DNA of 64,000 bases from Shewanella saliphila (lineage in GTDB: Bacteria > Pseudomonadota > Gammaproteobacteria > Enterobacterales > Shewanellaceae). Of this stretch, positions 17,495-26,950 are shown piece after piece (positions within the stretch are counted from its first letter, which is position 1; the number at the start of each line of letters is the position of its first letter). The notes beneath the pieces were generated by a model that did no database searches, was not told the origin of the DNA, and saw nothing but the letters and a program-made list of their open reading frames with translations. The translations under genes and the position numbers were made by a program. The stretch is taken from NCBI RefSeq assembly GCF_014648295.1, contig NZ_BMQV01000019.1, positions 1 through 64,000 of the forward strand, in the 5' to 3' direction.

Positions 17495-19945
17495 ATGAAA
17501 TCGCTCCGTTTATCACTGCTCACTATCGCATGTCACAGTGCGTTATTTCCTGTTTATGCTCAAGATAAGTCACCCGATGACATCATCGCAGAACCCCAAA
17601 TCTCATCTGATGATTATGAACGGATTACGGTTTATGGTCGTCAAAACCTGGTGGTCAGGAATTCAGGACTTGCAACCAAATCCGACATGTCACTCATGGA
17701 AACACCTGCTGCGGTCGTGATTGTCGATGAATCGTTAATTGACTCACAAGGCGTGAGCAATATGCAAGATTTAATACGTAACATCAGTGGTGTAACTCAA
17801 GCGGGTAACAACTATGGTATAGGTGATAATTTAATTATTCGAGGTTTAGGCGCTAATTACACTTATGACGGAATGTATGGAGGTGCCGGTTTAGGCAATA
17901 CGTTTAACCCTACAAGATCGTTAACTAACGTCAGTTCAGTTGAAGTCTTAAAAGGCCCTGCTACTGGGCTTTACGGTATTGGCAGTGCTGGCGGCGTAAT
18001 CAATTTAATAGAGAAAAAACCAGAGTTTGTCAGTCAACACCTATTTGAAGCAGAGGTGGGCCAATGGGACACTTATTCATTTATGGCTGACAGCACTGGG
18101 GCCGTCAGTGATGATGTCGCTTATAGGGTTGTCGCCAAAAGTGCGCGCAGTGATGGATATCGTGACCTCGGAACCGATAGAGATGAAGTGTATGGCACGT
18201 TGAAGTTTGACTTAAGCGATGACCAAAATATCATGCTATCTGTCGCTTACATCAACGATTCAATTCCTGTTGACTCCATCGGTCATCCTATACGAATCTA
18301 TAACGCAGACTCTGTCGATGGGAAAACAGCAGACCAAGTTAGCGGGGAAGATCTGGTTAATGATCCTAATGGTAATGGGGTGCAACTCTCAGATGAACAG
18401 CGTCAACAACTCGCAGATTCTCTTAGTAGCACAGATGGGCAAACCCCCTATGACTTTGGACATAATGGCTTAATTTCGCCTATGGCTAAAGATAACGAAG
18501 GCGAAGAACTTCGCTTCAAATTAACCCATAATATTTATTTAACGGATAATCTATTCTTAAATCAACAGTTGCAATACCGTAACTATGACACCAGTTTTGC
18601 TCGCCAAACGGGCGCCTATAACTATGTTTATTGGGAAAGAAACGGTGTCATTAACGATGACCCACGAGCCCCACTAGTTGAAGACGATGTTCTTTACCCT
18701 TACGCAGCCCGTCGTCAGGAATACCGTAAAGTCTCTGCAGATGAAGAATCATGGCAATACTTTGCCGATTTACGATACAACTTTGATATTGGCAACATTG
18801 AAAACGAATTGTTGGTGAATGCCAACTTTGAAGACCGTACCATTCGTTTTCAGCAATATTCAATTTGGGATGCTGATTATGTATTAACAGACAGCAATGG
18901 CGACGTAACATATCAAGGTTCACTTCCATATATCTACGACATTAGAGATCCTAATTGGGGTGAAGGTGATTTTGAAGACTACGATCCATTATTGACCAGT
19001 AATTACAATAAAACTGTAGCCGCTTGGGGTGTAGGTGTACAACATGTTGGTTATTTAGGTGGCGGATTTACTAGCCGTATTGGCGTCGCATTTAATGAAA
19101 TTAAACAAACTTACCAACATCTAGGTGTTGATTCACGTTACAGCAGTAGTTTAGCTGAGCCGCAACCGGAAGCAGATACCACAGATAACGGCATAACCTT
19201 CAATTTAGGGTTAACTTATATGCCAACTGACGATATTTCAATTTTCGTCAATCATTCTAAGGGCCGTACAGCCTATAGCGTCCTCGGTGATGTAACAGGC
19301 AGCGAAGCTGATAGAGAAGATTCTGAATCGGTCAGTAGCGATATTGGTCTTCGTACGAAAGCGTTTGACGATCAATTACTGGCGTCATTGGTGTTCTTTA
19401 AAACATCGCGAACAAACGTGGCTTATTCGAATCCAGATTATGACAGTAGCCAGACAACCACAGACATTGAACCCTATTTCTATGATGGTAGCGAAGACAC
19501 TAAAGGGGTTGAATTAGATCTCAATGCCTATTTGAACGATCAATGGCAAGTTAACGCAAATGCAGTGTATCAAGATGCACGAGACAACCAAAATCCAAAT
19601 AGTAGTGACTATGGGCAACGTCAAAAAGGGGTACCATACGTCACTGCAAGCACTTGGGTCACTTATGCTGCTGAGCTTGATCTTCCCGCACCGGTTTCTA
19701 TTAGTTTAGGCGCTGAATATGTCGGCCAGCGTAGCACTAACTCAAGCTCATTTGGTATTCCAGACGGTTATGTGCCAAGTTACACCGTATTTGACACAGC
19801 CATTAGTTATGATGTGGAACGTTATAAAGTTCAACTAAATATTAATAACTTGCTCAACAAATCATATTACGAAAAAGCCATGTTCCTAGGTGGTTTACCA
19901 GGTGAAGAGCGTAATGCGAAATTAACGGTAACCTACCGTATCTAA
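17495..19945 (+). CDS. TonB-dependent siderophore receptor
   Basis: Outer-membrane ferric-siderophore importer, 816 residues from MKSLRLSLLTIACHS; an in-frame ATG at 17396 would place the Fur box inside the gene and is rejected. A signal peptide likely ends at VYA-QDK near residue 22. The TonB box candidate is ERITVYG. The plug domain (about 50-170) has DNLIIRGLGA and SVEVLKGPATGLYGIGSAGGVINLI. The rest is a 22-strand-type barrel ending in KLTVTYRI; the last residue is Ile rather than the usual Phe. Iron control is supported by the Fur box. The siderophore cannot be told from sequence alone, and no biosynthesis genes are adjacent. Confidence 0.92.
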   Translation: MKSLRLSLLTIACHSALFPVYAQDKSPDDIIAEPQISSDDYERITVYGRQNLVVRNSGLATKSDMSLMETPAAVVIVDESLIDSQGVSNMQDLIRNISGVTQAGNNYGIGDNLIIRGLGANYTYDGMYGGAGLGNTFNPTRSLTNVSSVEVLKGPATGLYGIGSAGGVINLIEKKPEFVSQHLFEAEVGQWDTYSFMADSTGAVSDDVAYRVVAKSARSDGYRDLGTDRDEVYGTLKFDLSDDQNIMLSVAYINDSIPVDSIGHPIRIYNADSVDGKTADQVSGEDLVNDPNGNGVQLSDEQRQQLADSLSSTDGQTPYDFGHNGLISPMAKDNEGEELRFKLTHNIYLTDNLFLNQQLQYRNYDTSFARQTGAYNYVYWERNGVINDDPRAPLVEDDVLYPYAARRQEYRKVSADEESWQYFADLRYNFDIGNIENELLVNANFEDRTIRFQQYSIWDADYVLTDSNGDVTYQGSLPYIYDIRDPNWGEGDFEDYDPLLTSNYNKTVAAWGVGVQHVGYLGGGFTSRIGVAFNEIKQTYQHLGVDSRYSSSLAEPQPEADTTDNGITFNLGLTYMPTDDISIFVNHSKGRTAYSVLGDVTGSEADREDSESVSSDIGLRTKAFDDQLLASLVFFKTSRTNVAYSNPDYDSSQTTTDIEPYFYDGSEDTKGVELDLNAYLNDQWQVNANAVYQDARDNQNPNSSDYGQRQKGVPYVTASTWVTYAAELDLPAPVSISLGAEYVGQRSTNSSSFGIPDGYVPSYTVFDTAISYDVERYKVQLNINNLLNKSYYEKAMFLGGLPGEERNAKLTVTYRI

Positions 19946-19967
19946 TCAAAACCACTCAACACCACAC

Positions 19968-20010
19968 AAAACACTGCCTGCACGTTACTGTGTTTGGCAG
20001 TGTTTTTGTT
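19968..20010 (+). terminator. intrinsic terminator after the TonB receptor
   Basis: AAAACACTGCC (19968-19978) pairs with GGCAGTGTTTT (19996-20006) across a 17-nt loop, followed by TGTTT, about 20 bp after the stop codon. Confidence 0.75.
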
Positions 20011-20067
20011 TATGGTGGTATTACTTTATGATAACGGGCATTAATCAACCTGAGCTCGAGATAATAA

Positions 20068-20214
20068 ATGTCTTTCAAACAGTCCTTTGCCCTACTAACT
20101 GCCTTGAATCGACTTACAATAGACTCGCTATTGACGCGTCAATTCGCCTTGTTAGCAGAACAAATGACAAGCCTGAAAGTCAGTAGGAGTAACATGTTGA
20201 TTTTAAAAAAATAA
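20068..20214 (+). CDS. possible 48-residue small ORF
   Basis: ATG at 20068 opens a 48-codon frame (MSFKQSFALLTALNRLTIDS onward) ending in TAA at 20214, within the 345-bp gap between the receptor and the flavin oxidoreductase gene. A weak GAG lies about 10 bp before the ATG. It could be a leader peptide, a remnant of a regulator or chance. The 12-bp palindrome TTGACGCGTCAA (20131-20142) falls inside it. I do not recognise the product. Confidence 0.2.
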   Translation: MSFKQSFALLTALNRLTIDSLLTRQFALLAEQMTSLKVSRSNMLILKK

Positions 20215-20290
20215 GTTCATCCCTTATCCCGAGCTCAGGTTAATCAATAAAGAGGGATAATCTAATCCCCTTCATTAAGGACAATATTTA

Positions 20291-21529
20291 ATGGCCGACA
20301 GATTATTTAACTCATATACCTTACCTAACGGTAGCATTATCCCTAATCGCCTCGCCAAAGCGGCCATGGAAGAAAACCTAGCCAATGCAAAACAACAACC
20401 TGATAGCGCACTGTTTGCACTTTATGATGCATGGGCAAAGGGTGGCGTGGGTTTAATGATTACCGGTAATGTCATGGTTGACCGTTACGCCATGACAGGC
20501 CCAGGAGGCGTCGCATTAGAGGCCGACAGTGATTTAGCGCCATTTACACAGTGGGCCAACATTGCCAAACAAAACAACGCCCGAGTATGGATGCAACTTA
20601 ACCACCCTGGTAGGCAGGTGTTCAAAGCCATGGGCGGTAAAAACCTAGCGCCGTCGGCTATCGCGCTAGATTTGGGCAAACATTCATCGATGTTTTCACA
20701 GCCTAAAGCCATGACTCATGAACAAATTATCGATGTCATTAACCGCTTTGTGACCACAGCAAGCTTAGCCCAGCAAGCCGGCTTTGATGGCGTGCAAATC
20801 CATGCTGCTCACGGTTATTTATTAGCGCAATTTTTGTCACCGCTCACCAATAAGCGCAGCGATGAATGGGGCGGCAGTCTTGAAAATAGAGCAAAATTAC
20901 TGCTTGAGATCGTTAAGCAAGTCAGGCTGCGCTGCGGAGATAAATTTGATATCGCAGTAAAGCTTAATTCAGCTGACTTTCAACGTGGCGGCTTTGATAT
21001 TGATGACGCCGAAAAAGTCATTGCTATGCTGGCGCAATATCAAGTTGATATGGTGGAATTATCTGGCGGCAGTTATGAAGCTCCCGCCATGCAAGGTCGC
21101 AGCGCCGATGAACGCACCCTCGCCCGAGAGGCTTATTTTCTCAGTTTGACTAGCCAATTAGTGGCCAAGTCGACGGTTCCATTGATGTTAACCGGCGGGA
21201 TTAGCCGTAAAGCGGTTGCCGAACAAGTACTCGATGCAGGCTTTGTGATGTGTGGTGTAGCCAGTGCATTGGCATTTTACCCTAACTTAGCGAATTTATG
21301 GCAAACGCAGCCAGAATTTAGCCCACAATTGCCTCGGGTTGATTGGCAAAATAAAACGCTGGCGGGATTAGCCACAATGGCAATGATTAAACGACAATTA
21401 AGACGCATGAGTCAGGGGCAAGCGCCACAAACCAATGATTCGCCGTTGTGGTGCTTAGTGGTTGATCAATTTAAAACCAAACAACGCACTAAGCGTTATC
21501 GCCATCAGCTTGGGATCACTCACGGGTAA
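20291..21529 (+). CDS. NADH:flavin oxidoreductase, old yellow enzyme family
   Basis: FMN-dependent TIM-barrel ene-reductase of 412 residues. Family hallmarks are NRLAKAAMEENL at the N-terminus, QLNHPGRQ, VQIHAAHGYLLAQFLSP with the substrate-binding His pair, the NKRSDEWGGSLENRAKLLLEI stretch, and a phosphate-binding LTGGISR near the end. No C-terminal 4Fe-4S/FAD module of 2,4-dienoyl-CoA reductase is present. AAGGAC precedes the start. Its 3' end overlaps nrdG tail-to-tail by 14 bp. Physiological substrate unknown; OYEs reduce activated alkenes, often electrophiles. Confidence 0.9.
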   Translation: MADRLFNSYTLPNGSIIPNRLAKAAMEENLANAKQQPDSALFALYDAWAKGGVGLMITGNVMVDRYAMTGPGGVALEADSDLAPFTQWANIAKQNNARVWMQLNHPGRQVFKAMGGKNLAPSAIALDLGKHSSMFSQPKAMTHEQIIDVINRFVTTASLAQQAGFDGVQIHAAHGYLLAQFLSPLTNKRSDEWGGSLENRAKLLLEIVKQVRLRCGDKFDIAVKLNSADFQRGGFDIDDAEKVIAMLAQYQVDMVELSGGSYEAPAMQGRSADERTLAREAYFLSLTSQLVAKSTVPLMLTGGISRKAVAEQVLDAGFVMCGVASALAFYPNLANLWQTQPEFSPQLPRVDWQNKTLAGLATMAMIKRQLRRMSQGQAPQTNDSPLWCLVVDQFKTKQRTKRYRHQLGITHG

Positions 21530-21986
21530 ATCGGTGGATTATCTGATTGCTGCTTCCGCGCCACAATAGCGCGGGTTCAGCATTTTCTTGCTCAAACTTA
21601 CCGTCAATCAATACATCAACCAATGCAATCACAGCGTGTTGCGCCTCGCTTAACTCATCAAGCTGATAACCGCTCCACAGCCAAATGTCTTTGTTTGGAC
21701 ATTCACGCTTAACCCGCTTAACTAAATGTAAAATGGTTTCAACATTAGCAGGGTGCAGCGGATCGCCGCCACTTAACGACAAACCACGACGCGAAATGCG
21801 AGTGTCCGTTAAATCAGCAATGATTTGGTCTTCAAGTGCTTGAGTAAATACATGGCCCGCATCAACACGCCAGGTGCTTTGGTTATAACACCCTTTACAG
21901 GCATGTTCGCACCCGCTAACAAATAATGTACAGCGGGTGCCCTCGCCATTAATAACATCAACACTGTGATAAGCACTGTAATGCAT
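21516..21986 (-). CDS. nrdG: anaerobic ribonucleotide reductase activating protein (radical SAM)
   Basis: Generates the glycyl radical on NrdD using SAM and a [4Fe-4S] cluster. It has 156 residues, like E. coli NrdG. The cluster motif CxxxCxxC is at Cys26, Cys30 and Cys33 (GCEHACKGCYN), and LSGGDPLHP is the SAM-binding GGE-like motif. It starts at the last base of the nrdD stop codon, so is translationally coupled to it. Confidence 0.96.
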   Translation of the reverse strand: MHYSAYHSVDVINGEGTRCTLFVSGCEHACKGCYNQSTWRVDAGHVFTQALEDQIIADLTDTRISRRGLSLSGGDPLHPANVETILHLVKRVKRECPNKDIWLWSGYQLDELSEAQHAVIALVDVLIDGKFEQENAEPALLWRGSSNQIIHRFTRE

Positions 21987-24103
21987 TACAAATGTTTCAC
22001 TCTGCGTTTAACTTCTTCTTGTTTACCAAAGTTAAATGGTCTTGCATCTGGGCTGCCCAAATAACCACATACTCGGCGGGTAACCGACACTCGGCTAGGT
22101 TCATGGTTGCCACACTTAGGGCATACAAAACCTTTGCTGGTACAATTAAACTCACCAATAAAGCCGCAATCGTAACATTCGTCAATGGGGGTATTAGTGC
22201 CGTAATAAGGCACTCGGCTGTAGCTGTAATCCCACACGTTTTCTAATGCTTCAATGTTATGTTGCATATTGGGGTATTCGCCGTAGCAAATAAACCCACC
22301 ATTAGCGATTGCTGGATAAGGCTGTTCAAAATCAATTTTATCGAACGGATTAACTTTTTTCTCAACATCTAAATGGAAGCTGTTGGTGTAATACCCTTTG
22401 TCGGTCACGCCAGCAACAACCCCAAACTGTGCGGTATCAAGCTGGCAAAAACGGCTGCATAAGTTTTCGCTTGGTGTGCTGTATAAGCTAAAGCCATAAC
22501 CGGTCTCTTGTTTCCAAGATTCAGTCGCTTGCTTGAGTTTACTGATAATCGCCACCGCTTTATCGCGAAGTGCCGCATCATCAAACACATGTTTGTCGTG
22601 GCCATAAATGGCATTGATGGTTTCATGTAAACCAATAAAGCCTAATGAAATCGATGCGCGGCCATTTTTAAAGATTTCGCTGACATCATCATCAGCATTT
22701 AAGCGCACGCCGCATGCACCTTCCATATATAAAATCGGTGCAACACGCGCTTTAACGCCTTCTAAACGCGCAATACGAGTATCGAGCGCTTTACGAGCGA
22801 TTAATAAACGTTGATCCAATAACTGATAAAAACGCTGTTCATCGTTACCAGCTTCTAAGGCGATACGCGGTAAGTTTAAGCTCACTACACCTAGGTTGTT
22901 ACGCCCTTCGTGGATTAATTGACCGTCTTCTTCATAGGCACCCAAAAATGAGCGACACCCCATTGGTGTTTTAAATGAACCAGTCACTTTAACCACTTGA
23001 TCATAATTTAAAATATCAGGATACATGCGCATGCTTGAGCAAGTAAGCGCCATTTTTTTAATGTCGTAATTAATGTCAGTCGCTTTATGATTCACGCCAT
23101 CTTTAATGCCAAACACCAATTTAGGGAACACTGCTGTTTTGCGGTTTTTACCCAGACCTGCCATACGTACGGTGAGCATTGACTGCTGAATTAAACGTGA
23201 CTCCCACGAGGTACCTAGGCCAAAACCAAAGGTCACAAATGGCGTTTGTCCATTTGCGGTATGTAAGGTGTTGACCTCATACTCTAAAGACTGGAAGGCA
23301 TCGTGACACTCTTTCTCGGTTTGCGTCATCGCAAACCCTTCTTCGTCAGCTACCTGCCATTTTTTTGCCACAGCAAGGTGTTTTTGATAACTCTTTTGCA
23401 CAAACTCCGCTAACACTTCATCGATACGATTAATGGTTGTGCCACCATAAATATGGCTCGCCACTTGGGCAATAATTTGCGCCGTGACCGCTGTTGCTGT
23501 CGAAATTGATTTAGGTGTGTCAATTTCAGCATTACCCATTTTAAAGCCGTGAGTTAACATGCCAGCTAAGTCAATTAACATGCAGTTAAACATTGGGAAA
23601 AAAGGTGCGTAGTCTAAATCGTGGTAATGGATTTCACCCTTTTCGTGGGCGGCGACGACATCTTTAGGCAATAAATGCGTTTTAGCATAGTGCTTAGCCA
23701 CAATGCCGGCTAATAAGTCACGTTGAGTGGGGATCACCTTAGCGTCTTTATTGGCATTCTCGTTTAAAATAGCACTGTCTGATTGCTCAACTAAACCACG
23801 AATTGCGCAATTTAATTTGCTTTGTGCTTCACGATGTTTGTCACGGTCGTGGCGGTATTCAATATAATGACGTGCGACTGATTTAAAGGGGCCAGACATT
23901 AACAAGACTTCAACGGCATCTTGTAAGTCATGAATATCTACCTGGGCTTTATCAGCCATTTGCGCTTGTACCGTTTCAGCCAGTTCTAACGCATATTGAT
24001 GGTCTGCTTGCCCTGCAGAATCCATTGCAGCCACTACCGCATCTTTAATACGACTCGCGTCAAACGCAGTACGGCATCCGTCCCTTTTCACCACAACAAG
24101 CAT
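21986..24103 (-). CDS. nrdD: anaerobic ribonucleoside-triphosphate reductase
   Basis: Class III glycyl-radical enzyme that makes dNTPs without oxygen. The start MLVVVKRDGC aligns with E. coli NrdD, and AAGGTG precedes it; the frame stays open 40 codons upstream, but that stretch holds NrdR and FNR sites. The product has 705 residues. An ATP-cone leads (DGCRTAFDASRIKDAVVAAM). C-terminal zinc motifs are CYDCGF and CPKCG, and the glycyl-radical loop is RRVCGYLGSPDARPFN. In an operon with nrdG; controlled by paired NrdR boxes and an FNR-like site. Confidence 0.96.
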   Translation of the reverse strand: MLVVVKRDGCRTAFDASRIKDAVVAAMDSAGQADHQYALELAETVQAQMADKAQVDIHDLQDAVEVLLMSGPFKSVARHYIEYRHDRDKHREAQSKLNCAIRGLVEQSDSAILNENANKDAKVIPTQRDLLAGIVAKHYAKTHLLPKDVVAAHEKGEIHYHDLDYAPFFPMFNCMLIDLAGMLTHGFKMGNAEIDTPKSISTATAVTAQIIAQVASHIYGGTTINRIDEVLAEFVQKSYQKHLAVAKKWQVADEEGFAMTQTEKECHDAFQSLEYEVNTLHTANGQTPFVTFGFGLGTSWESRLIQQSMLTVRMAGLGKNRKTAVFPKLVFGIKDGVNHKATDINYDIKKMALTCSSMRMYPDILNYDQVVKVTGSFKTPMGCRSFLGAYEEDGQLIHEGRNNLGVVSLNLPRIALEAGNDEQRFYQLLDQRLLIARKALDTRIARLEGVKARVAPILYMEGACGVRLNADDDVSEIFKNGRASISLGFIGLHETINAIYGHDKHVFDDAALRDKAVAIISKLKQATESWKQETGYGFSLYSTPSENLCSRFCQLDTAQFGVVAGVTDKGYYTNSFHLDVEKKVNPFDKIDFEQPYPAIANGGFICYGEYPNMQHNIEALENVWDYSYSRVPYYGTNTPIDECYDCGFIGEFNCTSKGFVCPKCGNHEPSRVSVTRRVCGYLGSPDARPFNFGKQEEVKRRVKHL

Positions 24104-24134
24104 ACAATTCACCTTTTTCTGACTGCCGCATAAA

Positions 24135-24181
24135 ACACCATATATCGGCGCGGCAGTATCAATTAACACTATATGCTGTGT
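24135..24181 (-). promoter_or_regulatory. paired NrdR boxes of nrdDG
   Basis: ACACTATATGCTGTGT (24166-24181) and ACACCATATATCGGCG (24135-24150) resemble the NrdR box ACACWATATATWGTGT. Their starts are 31 bp apart, three helical turns, the spacing known for NrdR pairs. The first matches well; the second has a degraded right arm. They lie between the FNR-like site and the nrdD start, where a repressor would act. Confidence 0.8.
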
Positions 24182-24209
24182 ATTAGGCGCTATATCGAGA
24201 TAAGCTTCT

Positions 24210-24223
24210 TTGATCCAGATCAT
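24210..24223 (-). promoter_or_regulatory. FNR (EtrA)-like site of nrdDG
   Basis: TTGATCCAGATCAT matches the FNR consensus TTGAT-N4-ATCAA at nine of ten fixed bases. On the minus strand a TAATAC -10 candidate lies at 24180-24185, which would put the site centre about 40 bp upstream of the start of transcription, the classical activating position. It suits an anaerobic enzyme. A CRP site would need TGTGA/TCACA instead. Confidence 0.7.
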
Positions 24224-24344
24224 AAGAAAGCAGACTGGTGGGTATAACAGGAATAGTGAATCTACTTAGCAAAAAATGCTAAAAATCGCGCCGCAACAGG
24301 CTACATCTGGATGCCATGGATAATGTGTAACCTGTTACGACTTA

Positions 24345-25289
24345 TTATCGCTTAAATAATGTTGCTTCTAATAAATGGGCAATGTCATGTACTGCGGCTT
24401 CACCCGCTTTAATCGCTTCTTTAGCACGATGAAATTCCATGGTACCGATATCAGCAACATCGGGCACAATACAAATATCAGGTGGTTCGCCCATCAACCG
24501 TGAACGTTTATGGCGCTGCTCAAGAATGTCCATTGATTGCGACATTACAGCAATCATCCCAGGGTGTGTTTTACTGCCGCCAAGGGAAAACTTATCGGTT
24601 AAGCCGCTCATGTAATCTTTGCCTTTACCCCATAAATCCATAAAACCCGACTCTAACTGTTTTTTCTCGGCTATCGGTTCTGATGGTTTAGGCACGCGGC
24701 TTTTAATTTGTTCTGGTAACATGTGCATATGACCACGGCGATGACCGTTTAAATCAACCGCAATAACAATATCGACCCCCATGGCACGGCACAAAGACAC
24801 TGGCACAGGGTTCACCACAGCGCCGTCGACTAACCAGCGGTTGTCTTGCTGTATTGGCGGTAAAAATCCCGGCATCGAGCACGATGCTCGCACGGCATGG
24901 CGTAAGTCTCCTTCTCTGAACCAAATTTCCTGTCCAGAATATAAGTCTGTTGCCACCGCAGCAAAGGGACATTTGAGCTGTTCAATGTTAAGATCGCCAA
25001 TACGGCCCGCTAAAACGTCAAACACTTTTTCGCCACTAATTAAGCCGCCTTTACGCCAGCCTAAATCCATGAGCCCGAGTACATCCCAGCTAGAAAAACC
25101 ACTGACCCAGGTTTCAAGCTCATCTAAATGCTCATTAGCATAAGCCGCTCCAACCAATGCGCCCACAGAGCAACCGGCGATTTTATCTGGATAAATATCT
25201 AACGAGGCTAATCCTTTTAAGACCCCAATATGCGCCCACCCTTTTGCGGCGCCGCTGCCTAATGCTAATCCTACAGTCAGCTTTGTCAT
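24345..25289 (-). CDS. rssA: patatin-like phospholipase RssA-type
   Basis: Predicted serine lipid acyl-hydrolase of 314 residues, related to E. coli RssA. It shows the oxyanion loop GSGAAKGWAHIG, the nucleophile Ser41 in GCSVG and the Asp155 of the dyad in DGAVVNPVP. A non-homologous basic linker runs about residues 190-240. Divergent from the DEAD-box helicase gene. In vivo substrate is not known for this family. Confidence 0.88.
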   Translation of the reverse strand: MTKLTVGLALGSGAAKGWAHIGVLKGLASLDIYPDKIAGCSVGALVGAAYANEHLDELETWVSGFSSWDVLGLMDLGWRKGGLISGEKVFDVLAGRIGDLNIEQLKCPFAAVATDLYSGQEIWFREGDLRHAVRASCSMPGFLPPIQQDNRWLVDGAVVNPVPVSLCRAMGVDIVIAVDLNGHRRGHMHMLPEQIKSRVPKPSEPIAEKKQLESGFMDLWGKGKDYMSGLTDKFSLGGSKTHPGMIAVMSQSMDILEQRHKRSRLMGEPPDICIVPDVADIGTMEFHRAKEAIKAGEAAVHDIAHLLEATLFKR

Positions 25290-25419
25290 ATTTATTCCTT
25301 TCTAGCACACTATGATCCCTATCACTCAACCACCATCGTTTATGTCAAAAGCAATCTTCCTATCGATTTTACCCACAAATGATGACTGTCAAAAAATAGC
25401 ATAACTAAAGCGACTCTTG

Positions 25420-25449
25420 TTGGCTATAGCACAGTGAAACGGCTATAAT
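25420..25449 (+). promoter_or_regulatory. sigma70-type promoter of the DEAD-box helicase gene
   Basis: TTGGCT (25420-25425), an 18-bp spacer and a perfect TATAAT (25444-25449) lie about 31 bp upstream of the TTG start codon. Confidence 0.65.
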
Positions 25450-25480
25450 CCGTGGCTATCATTTTTTAGGGGATTTACCT

Positions 25481-26836
25481 TTGCAATTTACCGATTTTCA
25501 ATTGGACAAGCGCCTGCTTGACAGTTTAAAGCACCTTGGCATTACCACGCCGACCGATGTTCAAGCGCAAGCACTGCCCATTGCCTTATCTGGTAAAGAT
25601 TTAATGGCCTCGTCTAAAACGGGTTCAGGTAAAACTTTAGCGTTTTTATTACCCGCTATGCAGCGCGTTATCTCGACTCGCGCTTTGTCTAAAAAAGACC
25701 CGCGGGTATTGGTATTATTACCCACTCGCGAATTAGCTCAACAGGTATATGGCCAACTGCGTTTATTAGTGGCCAACACCCAATACAAAGCGATTAGTGT
25801 ATTAGGCGGCGAAAACTTTAACGACCAGGCTAAAGCTCTGGCACGTGACCCACATTTTATTGTGGCTACGCCAGGTCGTATTGCCGATCACTTACAACAA
25901 CGTCACCTGTATTTAAATGGGCTTGAGTTGCTGGTACTTGATGAAGCCGACCGTATGCTCGACTTAGGGTTTGCACCGCAGTTAAAAGCCATTAATGATG
26001 CAGCCGATCATAAGCGTCGCCAGACATTAATGTTCTCTGCCACGTTAGATCACGACAGCATTAACGAAATTGCTGCCACTTTGCTTAAAACGCCGAGCCA
26101 TGTGGCCATTGGTGAGTCGTATACTGAGCATAAAGATATTGTCCAGCGTATCATCCTTGCGGATCACTTAGACCATAAACAAGCATTGTTGCAGCACATT
26201 CTTAAGCAAGAACAGCACAAGCAGGTCATCATCTTTACTGCGACACGCTCTGATACCGACCGTTTAGCGACATTATTAGCAGCAGAAGGTTTTGCCACCT
26301 CAGCATTGAGCGGCGACTTAAAACAATCTGCTCGTAATCAAATTATGGACAAGTTTGCTCGTGGTCAGTCGCAAATACTGGTTACCACCGATGTGGCATC
26401 TCGTGGTCTTGATTTAGTTAACGTGTCATTAGTGATTAACTTTGACATGCCAAAATTTGCTGAAGAATACGTACACCGTATTGGCCGTACAGGCCGTGCT
26501 GGCGCTAAAGGTGATGCTATCTCATTTGTTGGTCCTAAAGATTGGGACAGCTTTAAGAAAGTGCAGCTGTTTTTACGTAAAAACTTTGACCTCACAGTTA
26601 TTGAGGGCATGAAAGCTAAATTCAGTGGCTTAAAAGATAAGCCAACAACCGGTAAAACCGCCACCAGCAAAAGCAAGGTCGCTGCAGGCAATAAAACCAA
26701 TAAGGCTAAAAAGGCCAAAGCAGCACCTAAGCGCGACAAACGCTTTATTACTGGTGTTGACGTGGGTGACGCGCCAATGCGCCGTAAAGTCAAACCGATT
26801 CAAATTATTGATGAAGACAACAGTTCAGAAGACTAA
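25481..26836 (+). CDS. DEAD-box ATP-dependent RNA helicase
   Basis: RNA helicase of 451 residues starting at a TTG codon, with AGGGG 8 bp before it. Motifs in order: Q motif (FQLDKRLLDSL...PTDVQAQ), ASSKTGSGKT (43-52), PTRELA, TPGR, DEAD (154-157), SAT (186-188), TDVASRGLD and HRIGRTGR. The core ends near residue 375; a Lys-rich tail (KTNKAKKAKAAPKRDKR) follows and probably binds RNA. Which of the SrmB/RhlE/DbpA-like groups it belongs to cannot be told here; roles would be ribosome assembly or RNA decay. Confidence 0.93.
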   Translation: MQFTDFQLDKRLLDSLKHLGITTPTDVQAQALPIALSGKDLMASSKTGSGKTLAFLLPAMQRVISTRALSKKDPRVLVLLPTRELAQQVYGQLRLLVANTQYKAISVLGGENFNDQAKALARDPHFIVATPGRIADHLQQRHLYLNGLELLVLDEADRMLDLGFAPQLKAINDAADHKRRQTLMFSATLDHDSINEIAATLLKTPSHVAIGESYTEHKDIVQRIILADHLDHKQALLQHILKQEQHKQVIIFTATRSDTDRLATLLAAEGFATSALSGDLKQSARNQIMDKFARGQSQILVTTDVASRGLDLVNVSLVINFDMPKFAEEYVHRIGRTGRAGAKGDAISFVGPKDWDSFKKVQLFLRKNFDLTVIEGMKAKFSGLKDKPTTGKTATSKSKVAAGNKTNKAKKAKAAPKRDKRFITGVDVGDAPMRRKVKPIQIIDEDNSSED

Positions 26837-26950
26837 ATAACGTCTTTTAAGTAAACAATATAAAGGGTTGTGCACCATCATTTGCGCAACTCAATGAATA
26901 ACGACACGTCAGTAAAACTGATGTGCAGTAACAAAACAGTAAGGATTAAC

